DNA from: Candidatus Binatia bacterium
Lineage (GTDB): Bacteria; Desulfobacterota_B; Binatia; UBA9968; JAJDTQ01
Direction of reading: 5' to 3'
NCBI GenBank assembly: GCA_022827045.1
Contig: JAJDTQ010000216.1
Location: 1 to 40,721, forward strand
Length of the DNA: 40,721 nt
Shown: in pieces, positions 32,010 to 39,811 of the stretch
Numbering within the stretch: position 1 is the first letter of the stretch
Layout: every line of letters starts with the position of its first letter
Made by a program: the position numbers and the translations under genes
Notes under the pieces: model-generated
Database searches by the model: none
Told to the model about the DNA's origin: nothing
What the model saw: only the letters and a program-made list of their open reading frames with translations

Positions 32010-32570
32010 ATGGCCAAGTCTATTGGATCGCTGAACCAAGCGATGGGAATGCTCGCGGAGGGCTTCACGGGCTTGTCGAGCAGTGCCAGGCACTATGTTC
32101 GCGATCACCCTCGCGAAGCACATCTCGCTGTGGCCGTCGCCCTGGAAACGGCCGCTGCGCAATGCGAGGCCGAAGAGCGAAGCGCTGTCGTTGACATACC
32201 GGAAAGGCTGCGCCCGTTTGTCGTTCGCCGAGGCGGCGAGGACATCCTGGGCGTTTCGGAGGCGGCGGCGCGGCTCAAGGTCTCCCGGACCACCATCTAC
32301 GACTGGGTGGAAAGGAGAACTCTTCTTGCCTGGAGGTCTACGAAGCGAGGACTGAACATCCCCGCGGCACAGATCCTCGGTCCCGGGCGGGTGGTCGCTG
32401 CCTTGGCAGATGTCGCCGCTGCCGTCGGAGACCCGGAACTGGCTTGGGCGTTTCTCACCCAGGAGTGGCCGTTTGAAGACACCGCTGCGCTACCTCTTGA
32501 GTTGCTGAAAGCCGGCCGTATCGAAGATGTCCTCGACGCGGCACCCGGCTTCGGTTCCACTTTCACTTGA
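32010..32570 (+). CDS. orphan Xre/MbcA/ParS-like antitoxin with excisionase-type HTH
   Basis: This 186-aa protein carries an excisionase/MerR-like DNA-binding helix pair in the middle (ILGVSEAAARLKVSRTTIYD then WVERRTLLAWRSTKRG). Its C-terminal 60 residues (AWAFLTQEWPFEDTAALPLE, LLKAGRIEDVLDAAPGFG) match the DUF2384 toxin-binding pattern of MbcA/ParS antitoxins, whose partners are usually RES-domain toxins. The N-terminal helices (about 1-65) probably serve dimerisation. ATG 32010 follows AAGGG. No RES toxin follows: after the stop only 24 bp precede a block of palindromic repeats. It is thus an orphan that may still repress its own promoter and perhaps guard against a toxin elsewhere. Confidence 0.72.
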   Translation: MAKSIGSLNQAMGMLAEGFTGLSSSARHYVRDHPREAHLAVAVALETAAAQCEAEERSAVVDIPERLRPFVVRRGGEDILGVSEAAARLKVSRTTIYDWVERRTLLAWRSTKRGLNIPAAQILGPGRVVAALADVAAAVGDPELAWAFLTQEWPFEDTAALPLELLKAGRIEDVLDAAPGFGSTFT

Positions 32571-32594
32571 GCGTGGCCAACTAGTGCCGCTGAT

Positions 32595-32742
32595 CCCTCA
32601 CCCCAACCCTCTCCCAGAGGGAGAGGGGGTAAATTGGCCTTCTCCCAGAGGGAGAGGGTGGCCAGAGCCTATATAAGCCCCTCAGAGGGTGGCCAGAGTC
32701 AATATAGCCCCCTCTCCCTCTGGGAGAGGGTTGGGGTGAGGG
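32595..32742. repeat. perfect 35-bp inverted repeats around degenerate internal copies
   Basis: The left arm 32595-32629 and the right arm 32708-32742 are exact reverse complements over 35 bases. Each arm holds the core CCCTCTCCC-x-GGGAGAGGG. Between them are a further core copy (32641-32658) and an imperfect direct repeat of about 30 bp containing AGAGGGTGGCCAGAG. The block lies between the orphan antitoxin and trpG. Such CCTCACCCCAACCCTCTCCC elements are dispersed in many proteobacteria. The layout resembles a REP-type or MITE-like element. Confidence 0.8.
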
Positions 32743-32743
32743 C

Positions 32744-33316
32744 CTAGCCCGCGTAGCAGTCCAGGAAATCCTTCAGCAGCGTCTTCCCGGTCTCCGTCAG
32801 GATCGATTCGGGATGGAACTGGACGCCTTCGACGGGGTAGCGGTTGTGGCGAACGCCCATGATCACGCCGTCGCCGGTGCGGGCGCTGACGCTGAGTTCG
32901 TCGGGCAGGCTGTCCGGGTCGAGCACCAGGGAGTGGTAGCGCATGGCCGGGAAGGGGTTCTCCTGGGACCGGTAGATGGTCCTGGAGTCGTGCATGACCT
33001 CCGACATCTTCCCGTGCATGATCTCGTTCGCCCGCACCACCCGTGCGCCGTAGGCGGCGCCGATGCACTGGTGGCCCAGGCACACGCCGAGGATGGGGGT
33101 GCGTTCGCCGAACCGCCGGATCACCTCGCACGAGACGCCGGCCTCGCTGGGTGTGCAGGGGCCCGGCGACACCACGATGGCGTCCGGCTTGAGCTTTTCG
33201 ACGCCATCCGCATCGATGCGGTCGTTGAGCGCCACGCGGATCTCCGCGCCGAGCTCGGCCAGGTAGTGGTAGAGGTTGTAGGTGAAAGAGTCGTAGTTGT
33301 CGATGAGCAGGATCAT
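32744..33316 (-). CDS. trpG: anthranilate synthase component II (glutamine amidotransferase)
   Basis: This 190-aa class I glutamine amidotransferase supplies ammonia to TrpE. It has ILLIDNYDSFTYNLYHYLAE at the N-terminus, the oxyanion-site SPGPCTPSEAGV, the nucleophile Cys in LGVCLGHQCIG, and the His-Glu pair in VQFHPESILT. Length is normal. It starts 4 bp after the trpE stop on the same strand, giving a trpE-trpG unit. The same subunit often doubles as PabA for folate synthesis, and no separate pabA is seen here although folK lies nearby. The gene ends directly at the repeat block, whose hairpin may act as its terminator. Confidence 0.92.
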   Translation of the reverse strand: MILLIDNYDSFTYNLYHYLAELGAEIRVALNDRIDADGVEKLKPDAIVVSPGPCTPSEAGVSCEVIRRFGERTPILGVCLGHQCIGAAYGARVVRANEIMHGKMSEVMHDSRTIYRSQENPFPAMRYHSLVLDPDSLPDELSVSARTGDGVIMGVRHNRYPVEGVQFHPESILTETGKTLLKDFLDCYAG

Positions 33317-33320
33317 GGCG

Positions 33321-34811
33321 CTACCGCTCTTTCCTCCACGCTTCCGCCAGCTCGATGGCCTTGAGCATGCCCTGCGCCTTGTTGAGGGTTTCCTCGTATT
33401 CCGTGGCGGGATCGGAGTCGGCCACGATGCCGGCGCCGGCCTGGATGACCGCGGTGCCGTTGTGAACCGTGATGGTGCGGATGGCGATGCAGGTGTCCAT
33501 GTTCTTGTTGAAGCTCAGGTAACCCACGGCGCCGGCGTAGAGCCCCCGCCTCTGCGGCTCCGTTTCGCTGATGATCTGCATGGCCCGGACCTTGGGGGCG
33601 CCGGAAACCGTCCCCGCGGGGAAGCAGGAGGCGAACAGGTCCAGCGGAGTCTTCCCCCGGGCCATCTCTCCCCTGACGTTGGAGACGATGTGCATCACGT
33701 GGGAATAGCGCTCGATGGTCATGAGCTGGTCCACCTCCACCGAGCCTACCTTGGCCACCCGCCCCACGTCGTTGCGCCCGAGATCCACCAGCATGATGTG
33801 CTCGGCGCGCTCCTTCGGGTCCGCCAGGAGGTCCTCCTCCAGCTCCCGTTCTTCCTGCGCGTCCCCGCCCCGGGGCCGGGTGCCGGCGATGGGGCGAAGC
33901 TCGATGTTCCGGCCGGTGAGGCGGACGAGGATCTCCGGCGAGGAGCCGATGATCTTGAGGTCGTCGAGCTCGAGGAAGAACATGTAGGGAGACGGGTTGG
34001 TAAACCGCAGGGCGCGGTAGATCTCGAACGGCTCGACCTGCGTGCGGGCTTCCAGCCGTTGGGAGAGCACCACCTGGATGATGTCGCCGGCGGCGATGTA
34101 TTCCTTGCCCTTGCGCACCATGCCCTGGAACACCTGCGGCGTGACGTTGGAGCGGTACTTGACGGCCGATCCGGTGCCCGTGAGGCTCCTGGCCTCCAGG
34201 GTCTTGGGCGATTTCCGCAAGGATGACCGCACATTCTCGATGCGCGAGACGGCGTCGCCGTAGAGGACGCGCAGGCGCGCGCCCTGTTCGATGGGCACGT
34301 TGTCGATGATGGTGATGGTGTGCTTGAGGTTGTCGAAGCTCACGAGAGTGCGCACCAGCAGGAAGTAGATGTCCGGATAGCGGCTGGCCCGTTGTGCCGG
34401 GTTGGGAACTCCGTGCAGCATTTCCACCGCATCATAGGATACGTAACCAAGCGCGCCGCCGGTGAAGGGGAGGTCGGGCACCTCGGTGGCCGGTTTGTAC
34501 CCGTCGAGGATCTCCGCCAGCGCCCCCAGCGGGTCGTCGCTGGTCCGCCGCTCCGTCTTCCGTCCGCGGGTGATCTCCACCTCGCGCCCCCAGGCCTTGA
34601 AGACCAGCTCGGGCGCGGTGCCCAGGAACGAGTAGCGCGCCCAGCGCTCGCTGCCCTCCACGCTTTCCAGCAGGAAGGAGTGGCGGCTTTTCCTGAGACG
34701 GTTGTAGAAGGACACGGGGGTTTCCAGGTCCATGAGGATCTCCTCATAGACCGGAACCACGTTCCCCTGTCTGGCGAGCTCCGCGAACTCGCGGTACGAA
34801 GGTTGAATCAT
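33321..34811 (-). CDS. trpE: anthranilate synthase component I
   Basis: This 496-aa chorismate-utilising enzyme makes anthranilate, the first step of tryptophan synthesis. The N-terminal domain has HSFLLESVEGSERWARYSF, including the LLES sequence that forms the tryptophan feedback site. The C-terminal catalytic domain holds IIQVVLSQRL, SPEILVRL, RPIAGTRPRG, DLGRNDVGRV, FPAGTVSGAPKVRAM and IRTITVHNGTAVIQAGAGIV. The feedback-site LLES argues for TrpE over PabB. ATG 34811 fits the family start. In the 210-bp upstream region I see no Trp-rich leader peptide, so classic attenuation is not evident. trpG follows at 4 bp. Confidence 0.93.
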   Translation of the reverse strand: MIQPSYREFAELARQGNVVPVYEEILMDLETPVSFYNRLRKSRHSFLLESVEGSERWARYSFLGTAPELVFKAWGREVEITRGRKTERRTSDDPLGALAEILDGYKPATEVPDLPFTGGALGYVSYDAVEMLHGVPNPAQRASRYPDIYFLLVRTLVSFDNLKHTITIIDNVPIEQGARLRVLYGDAVSRIENVRSSLRKSPKTLEARSLTGTGSAVKYRSNVTPQVFQGMVRKGKEYIAAGDIIQVVLSQRLEARTQVEPFEIYRALRFTNPSPYMFFLELDDLKIIGSSPEILVRLTGRNIELRPIAGTRPRGGDAQEERELEEDLLADPKERAEHIMLVDLGRNDVGRVAKVGSVEVDQLMTIERYSHVMHIVSNVRGEMARGKTPLDLFASCFPAGTVSGAPKVRAMQIISETEPQRRGLYAGAVGYLSFNKNMDTCIAIRTITVHNGTAVIQAGAGIVADSDPATEYEETLNKAQGMLKAIELAEAWRKER

Positions 34812-35021
34812 GGGTGTCGTGGAGGGGTGTTGAGCGACTACAGAAACGGGCTTGATTCCTGGGGAGCTATTCTAGCCGATATGCCTTGATAGCGCGAATG
34901 TTGGGCTCCGCCCCGCGGAAACGCTGCTGAATCCGTTCAAGATCTTGTTACAATCGACAATGGAGTTGCTGATTATCATGACAGACGACGAGATGTTGCC
35001 GCCAATCCGTGTTTCCGACCC

Positions 35022-35489
35022 GTGAAGGCGCGCCGCACAAGAACGCGCCTGTTCTTGTCCCTGGGTTGCGCGTTCCTGCTATGCGTCCAGGCCGCCTGCC
35101 ACAACGAACCGCTGGTGGTCTTCGAGGACGCCGGCGGAACCAAGGCCAGTTTCCGGGTGGAGGTGGCCGATACCCCCGGGAAGCGGAGTTGGGGGTTGAT
35201 GTACCGGAACGAGCTGGGGACGGACGAGGGCATGCTGTTCGTGTTTCCCGACGAGGGCGATCAGTCGTTCTGGATGAAGAACACTCCCCTGTCCCTCGAC
35301 ATCATCTTCATGGACGCGCGCGGGCGGGTGGTGGGGGTCGTTCATGACACCGTACCGTTCTCCACCCGTTCGGTCGGCATAGGGGTTCCCAGCCGGTACG
35401 TGCTGGAGGTGCGCGCGGGGCTGGCGCGCCGGAACGGTATCGTGGTGGGCGACACGGCGCGCTTCAAGCGCGTTCCGGGCATGCCGTAG
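35022..35489 (+). CDS. DUF192 family lipoprotein
   Basis: This 155-aa protein has a signal peptide ending in a lipobox-like VQAAC (Cys26). The mature part is a typical DUF192 domain: FRVEVADTPGKRSWGLMYRN, MLFVFPDEGDQSFWMKNTPL, SLDIIFMDARGRVVGVVHDT and VLEVRAGLARRNGIVVGD. Proteins of this family are small beta-rich exported proteins whose biochemical role is not established. The start is GTG 35022. Divergent from trpE, with 210 bp between them. It is followed by a dispersed repeat copy at 35557-35600. Confidence 0.85.
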   Translation: MKARRTRTRLFLSLGCAFLLCVQAACHNEPLVVFEDAGGTKASFRVEVADTPGKRSWGLMYRNELGTDEGMLFVFPDEGDQSFWMKNTPLSLDIIFMDARGRVVGVVHDTVPFSTRSVGIGVPSRYVLEVRAGLARRNGIVVGDTARFKRVPGMP

Positions 35490-35556
35490 ACGCATCCGGG
35501 GCCCGCGCCCTCGGGGTGTCGGGCGGCCCGGGAGTCTGTCCGAGTAGTCAAACACA

Positions 35557-35600
35557 ACCCCTCTCCCTCTGGGAGAGGGTGGCCGAAGGCCGGGTGAGGG
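35557..35600. repeat. dispersed copy of the CCCTCTCCC palindromic repeat
   Basis: The core CCCTCTCCCTCTGGGAGAGG (35559-35578) is the same as in the block at 32595-32742, here continued by a GGCCGAAGGCC hairpin and GGGTGAGGG. It lies between convergent genes, as such elements often do. Confidence 0.8.
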
Positions 35601-35625
35601 CCCGCGACGCGGAGGCGCCGCCGAA

Positions 35626-36693
35626 TCAGATTTCCCGGAAAAAGTAGGGGCGGATGGGCTGCAGGCGCTCCTCGTAGGTGTCCGGGTTCAGCAGCCACAG
35701 GGTGGCCGCGATGCTGCTCAGGAGCGAGTTCCCGTCCTGGGAGGTGAAGCACATGCCCACGACCTCCCGGTCTCCCCGCAAAGCGATGCTCTGGGTGACG
35801 ATGGCGGTGTGGTTGAGGATGCGCCCGAACAGGCCGTGGTCCCGGCCGAAGGAGAACACCGACGCCGACGACTTCTTGTTGGTGACCGCGATGCGGGCGT
35901 TCGCCCGGATCCTCTGCATGAGCTGCTCCATGGCGATGGCGCGCTTGAGGATCAGGTTGAAGTGGATCGTGTGCATGTACTGGGTGTTGATCTTGAGAGC
36001 GGAGGAGTAGATGTTGAGATCGAGCCCCAGGGACTTGAACAGGTAGTAGGCGTCCCGCCCCTGGTGGGTGCCGAACCTCTCGTCGTCATGGCGTCCCACC
36101 TCGGGCGCGGGAATGAAGTCCCCTTCCTGGCTGATGTCGTTGGCCCGCCGCATGCAGACGAACCGTCCGGCCTCCAGGTTGTCTTCCTTCTCCGGCCCGA
36201 GGGCGAGGGTGTCGATGAGCACCGCGAGGTTGTGGGTGTTGCAGCTCACGACCTGGACGAAGCGGTCCTCTTCCCTTTCCAGGGCCGCGTCGTTGATGCC
36301 GCGGGCATACATCTTGCCGAAACCGAATTCGCTGCCCTGGGCGATGAATCCCTTGCCGTTCCTGCCCGCGAACTGCTGGTAGTGCTTTTCCTTGTTCTGA
36401 TTCCCCACCGGGGTGCAGTCGATCACCACGGAGGCCCGCTCGATGGCTGCTTCCGAGTCGAAGGACGGATCCATTCCAAGCTTGACGAACTCGTCCCAGT
36501 GGTCCTTCTCGACGCTCAGCCGGGCGCCCTTGCTCTGAAGCGCCGTAATCTTGGAGCGGTCGGTCACCCGCGGGGTCTGCTTGTTGAAGGTCACCTCGTC
36601 GATTCCGAACGCCTCCCTGAAGCTCGCCATGATACCGATGAGCGGCTCGCCTATGGTACCGGTACCGACTACGTGAACGACCTTCTTGCTCAT
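35626..36693 (-). CDS. type II (archaeal-like) glyceraldehyde-3-phosphate dehydrogenase homologue
   Basis: This 355-aa protein has an N-terminal Rossmann start (VVHVVGTGTIGEPLIGIM), a segment ASVVIDCTPVGNQNKEKHYQ matching the D-x-T-P-x-G-x-x-N-K motif of type II GAPDHs, and the catalytic cysteine region VQVVSCNTHNLAVLIDTL where archaeal enzymes have SCNTTGL. CMRRANDISQEGDF and the TQYMHTIHFNLIL strand also fit the archaeal catalytic domain. Those enzymes oxidise glyceraldehyde-3-phosphate with NAD(P)+ and phosphate. The changed residues after the Cys (THN for TTG) and several insertions mean the substrate may differ. ATG 36693; divergent from tldD, with 159 bp between. Most bacteria have only type I GAPDH, so this is unusual. 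Confidence 0.7.
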   Translation of the reverse strand: MSKKVVHVVGTGTIGEPLIGIMASFREAFGIDEVTFNKQTPRVTDRSKITALQSKGARLSVEKDHWDEFVKLGMDPSFDSEAAIERASVVIDCTPVGNQNKEKHYQQFAGRNGKGFIAQGSEFGFGKMYARGINDAALEREEDRFVQVVSCNTHNLAVLIDTLALGPEKEDNLEAGRFVCMRRANDISQEGDFIPAPEVGRHDDERFGTHQGRDAYYLFKSLGLDLNIYSSALKINTQYMHTIHFNLILKRAIAMEQLMQRIRANARIAVTNKKSSASVFSFGRDHGLFGRILNHTAIVTQSIALRGDREVVGMCFTSQDGNSLLSSIAATLWLLNPDTYEERLQPIRPYFFREI

Positions 36694-36815
36694 CGATCCA
36701 ACTCCTCGAATCGTCCGCCGAACGCACGCCGCGTCCTTTCAAGTTCCATGTCTTGCCGGTAGACTGTTCGTGTACCGGAGGGGATGGAGCGGCCGCGCAC
36801 CGGCTCTCCTCAGAG

Positions 36816-36821
36816 TATACT
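36816..36821 (+). promoter_or_regulatory. tldD: possible -10 element upstream of tldD
   Basis: TATACT (36816-36821) lies 32 bp before the tldD start. I see no matching -35, so this is a weak call. It overlaps the palindrome AGTATACT in the divergent region. Confidence 0.25.
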
Positions 36822-36852
36822 AGCTGGGCTGATGTAAGGAAAGGGAAACGCT

Positions 36853-38340
36853 TTGGACAAGAGCCTCTCAAGCCGGCCCGAGTTCTCGGCGGCGGCGTTC
36901 TTCGACGAGCGGTTCGGCGTAACCGCTCGCGATCTGGACCGGGTCCTGGGCCGGGCGATGGCCCGGCAGGCGGACTACGCCGACCTCTATTTCGAGTACC
37001 GGACCAACGACCAGGTTCATCTCGAGGAGGGTCTGGTCAAGCATGCCTCCGTCTCCACGGCCAACGGCGTGGGCGCGCGGGTGCTGGCCGAGGACAAGAC
37101 CGGATACGCGTTCACCGACGACGTCACCATCAAGAACCTGGATTCGGCGGTAAGGACGGCCAACGTCATCGCCAGCGACCGGGGTTCGGAGCTGCCGGCG
37201 CGGGTTCCCGCTCCGGCCGGCCCGCGGCACGATCTCTATCCGGTGCCGCACTCCTTTGCCGACGTTCCCCTGGAGCGCAAGATCGCTCTGTTGCAGGACC
37301 TGGACCGGTTCGCCAGGAAGGCCGACCCCCGCGTGAAGGGGGTCTTCGCGTCGCTGCTGCTGGAGAACAAGGTGGTGCTCATCGCCTCGTCGCAGGGCTG
37401 GGTGCTGGGGGACCTCCAACCATTGGTGCGCTGCAACATCCGCTGCATCGTGGAAGCCGACGGCAAGCGGCAGGCCGGGTACTTCGGATGGGGCGGGCGC
37501 ATGACGCTGGACGACTGCACGGACACGGAGCGGTGCGAGGCGCATGCCCGGGAGGCGGTGCGCCGGGCGCTGGTGAACCTCGAGGCGGTGGCGGCTCCCG
37601 CCGGCCCCATGGACGTGGTCCTCGGTCCGGGCTGGCCCGGCATCCTGCTGCACGAGGCCATCGGGCACGGACTGGAGGCGGACTTCAACCGCCGCAAGAC
37701 CTCGGCCTTCTCCGGGCGCATCGGCGAGCGCGTGGCCACCGAGCTCTGCACGGTGGTGGACGACGGCACCATCCCGTCGCGTCGCGGGTCCCTCAACGTG
37801 GACGACGAGGGGTCGCCGACCCAGCGGACGGTGTTGATCGAGAACGGCATCCTGCGCGGCTACATGCACGACCGGTTGAACGCGGCGCTGCTGGGCATGG
37901 AGCTCACCGGCAACGGGCGGCGCGAGAGCTACGCCCACGTCCCCATGCCGCGCATGACCAACACCTTCATGCTGGCGGGGGAGGAGGACCCCGAGGACAT
38001 CATCCGCTCGGTCAAGGACGGCCTCTACGCGGTGTCCTTCGGCGGCGGCCAGGTGGACATTACCAGCGGCAAGTTCGTGTTTTCCGCCAACGAGGCCTAC
38101 CGGATCGAGGATGGACGAATTACCCATCCGGTGCGGGACGCCACCCTCATCGGCAACGGTCCCGACGTGCTCACCCGCGTGAGCCGGGTGGGGGCGGACC
38201 TGGCGCTCGACGACGGCATCGGCACCTGCGGCAAGGACGGCCAGGGGGTGCCCGTCGGGGTGGGCCTGCCGACCATTCGAGTGGACCAGATCGTGGTGGG
38301 CGGCACCAGCGTGCGCGGCGCCGGCTCTTTCCAGGGTTAG
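36853..38340 (+). CDS. tldD: TldD, catalytic subunit of the TldD/TldE metalloprotease
   Basis: This 495-aa protein is the active half of the TldD/E heterodimer, a zinc protease that degrades unfolded peptides and, in enterobacteria, trims the leader of microcin B17 and degrades the CcdA antitoxin. The zinc and catalytic motif H-E-x3-H is visible in LLHEAIGHGLEADFNRR, and the distal Cys/Asp-rich end (DGIGTCGKDGQGVPVGVGLP) is typical. Length fits the family (about 480). The start is TTG 36853, supported by AAGGAAAGG upstream; an earlier ATG is not available in frame. tldE begins 2 bp after the stop. Two antitoxin-like genes lie elsewhere in this window, but no RiPP precursor is visible near it. 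Confidence 0.92.
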   Translation: MDKSLSSRPEFSAAAFFDERFGVTARDLDRVLGRAMARQADYADLYFEYRTNDQVHLEEGLVKHASVSTANGVGARVLAEDKTGYAFTDDVTIKNLDSAVRTANVIASDRGSELPARVPAPAGPRHDLYPVPHSFADVPLERKIALLQDLDRFARKADPRVKGVFASLLLENKVVLIASSQGWVLGDLQPLVRCNIRCIVEADGKRQAGYFGWGGRMTLDDCTDTERCEAHAREAVRRALVNLEAVAAPAGPMDVVLGPGWPGILLHEAIGHGLEADFNRRKTSAFSGRIGERVATELCTVVDDGTIPSRRGSLNVDDEGSPTQRTVLIENGILRGYMHDRLNAALLGMELTGNGRRESYAHVPMPRMTNTFMLAGEEDPEDIIRSVKDGLYAVSFGGGQVDITSGKFVFSANEAYRIEDGRITHPVRDATLIGNGPDVLTRVSRVGADLALDDGIGTCGKDGQGVPVGVGLPTIRVDQIVVGGTSVRGAGSFQG

Positions 38341-38342
38341 CC

Positions 38343-39698
38343 ATGGAGCGTTTACCGGTGGATCTGGAGCTGGCGGCGGGGCTGCTGGCGCGGGCCAGGG
38401 AGAAGGGCGCCTCGCAGGGCGACGTGACCCTGGTGACGCAAGAGGGCACCCAGGTAAAGGTGCGGCTCGGCAAGGTGGAGACCGTGAGCCAGTCCCACGA
38501 GACCCGGCTCGGGCTGCGGCTCTTCTTCGGGAAGAGCTCCGCCGCTACGTCCACCTCCGACCTGTCGCGGGCGTCCCTGGACCGGTTGCTGGAAGAGACC
38601 TGCGCCATGGCTCGGGCCACGGCCAAGGACGAGTTCGGCGGCTTGCCGGAGCCCGGCGAGCTGGCCACGGAGGTGCCGGACCTGGATTTGCTGGACGGGG
38701 AGGCGCGGGAGATGCCGGTGGAGCGCTGCATCGACGCCGCCCGCGAGGCCGAGGAACATGCGCTCCAGCACGACCCGCGGATCACCAACTCCGAGGGCGC
38801 GGAGTTCGGCACTTCCTTCAACAGGATCATCCACGCCAACTCGGAGGGTTTTGCCGGAGAGTACGCGACCTCCGGCTTTCGTGTTTCCGTGGCCCCGGTG
38901 GCGACATCCAACGGCTCCATGGAGCGGGACCACTGGTACTCGGCGGCGCGGCACCATGACGGGCTGGACGCTCCCGGAGCCGTAGGCCGCGAAGCCGGGC
39001 GGCGGGTGGTCCGGCGGCTGGGCGCGCGCAAGGTGCGCACCCGCGAGGTGCCGGTGGTGTTCGACGCCGCCATCGCCGGCACCCTGGTGCGGCACGTGGC
39101 CCAGGCGGTTTCAGGATACGCTCTCTATCAGCGCGCGTCTTTCCTGTGCGACCGGCTCGGGCAGCGCGTGGGTTCGGATCTCGTCCGCATCGCCGATGAC
39201 GGCACGATTCCCCGGGCCTTGGGGTCCCGTCCGTTCGACGGCGAGGGCGTCGACGTGCGGCGCAAGGACGTGGTCGGGTCGGGCGTCCTGCAAAGCTATC
39301 TGCTGGACGCCTACAGCGCGCGCAAGCTCGGCGGCAAGTCCACCGGCAACGCCACCCGCGGCGCCGGCCAGGCCTCGGGGGTGGCGCCCATGAACCTCTA
39401 CCTCACCCCCGGCGAGCACGGCCCCGAGGACATCATCGGCTCGGTGGAGGACGGCTTCTACGTCACCGAGCTGATGGGCTTCGGCGTCAACCTGGTGACC
39501 GGCGACTATTCCAGGGGCGCGGCCGGCGTCTGGATCGAGAAGGGCGAGCTGGCCTATCCCGTCTCCGAGCTCACCATCGCCGGAAACCTCAACGACATGC
39601 TGACCCAGGTCGAGATGGTCGGCAACGACCTCCGCCCGCAAAGCCCGGTGGCCGCCCCCACGGTCAAGATCGGGCGCATGACCGTGGCCGGGGAGTAG
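38343..39698 (+). CDS. tldE: TldE/PmbA, partner subunit of the protease
   Basis: This 451-aa protein pairs with TldD and lacks the H-E-x3-H zinc motif, as expected for TldE (PmbA). Signatures include RLGKVETVSQSHETRLGLRL, ITNSEGAEFGTSFNRI, VPVVFDAAIAGTLVRHVAQA, RIADDGTIPRALGSRPFDGE, LLDAYSARKLGGKSTGNATR and FYVTELMGFGVNLVTGDYSR. It starts at ATG 38343, two bases after the tldD stop (TAGCCATGG), so translation is probably coupled. A longer open frame extends upstream to 36753, but it overlaps tldD out of frame and is not real. The pair is cytoplasmic and forms the proteolytic chamber together. Confidence 0.92.
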   Translation: MERLPVDLELAAGLLARAREKGASQGDVTLVTQEGTQVKVRLGKVETVSQSHETRLGLRLFFGKSSAATSTSDLSRASLDRLLEETCAMARATAKDEFGGLPEPGELATEVPDLDLLDGEAREMPVERCIDAAREAEEHALQHDPRITNSEGAEFGTSFNRIIHANSEGFAGEYATSGFRVSVAPVATSNGSMERDHWYSAARHHDGLDAPGAVGREAGRRVVRRLGARKVRTREVPVVFDAAIAGTLVRHVAQAVSGYALYQRASFLCDRLGQRVGSDLVRIADDGTIPRALGSRPFDGEGVDVRRKDVVGSGVLQSYLLDAYSARKLGGKSTGNATRGAGQASGVAPMNLYLTPGEHGPEDIIGSVEDGFYVTELMGFGVNLVTGDYSRGAAGVWIEKGELAYPVSELTIAGNLNDMLTQVEMVGNDLRPQSPVAAPTVKIGRMTVAGE

Positions 39699-39776
39699 GT
39701 TCGGTCATATTTGCGGTTGATAACTTAAAATTACCCGGATTTTTGAGGTCCGCTACTGCATTTGTAAGAAAACCTG

Positions 39777-39782
39777 TATAAT
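39777..39782 (+). promoter_or_regulatory. consensus -10 before the DUF4143 ATPase gene
   Basis: A perfect TATAAT (39777-39782) lies 30 bp before GTG 39812 in a locally AT-rich stretch, with TG just before it. No good -35 is seen at 16-18 bp, so it may work as an extended -10 promoter. Confidence 0.45.
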
Positions 39783-39811
39783 GACACCCATTCCTCGGTA
39801 CGGGAGGACGG

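Noticed and set aside
32571..32744. RES toxin or other partner gene after the orphan antitoxin
   Set aside because: The region is fully occupied by palindromic repeats and the end of trpG; no coding frame is present.
34812..35021. trp leader peptide/attenuator upstream of trpE
   Set aside because: No short frame with consecutive Trp codons and no paired terminator/antiterminator hairpins were visible.
36753..38342. upstream extension that would make TldE a 981-aa protein
   Set aside because: The extension runs out of frame through tldD, whose frame has the HEAIGH motif and normal length; TldE starts at 38343.
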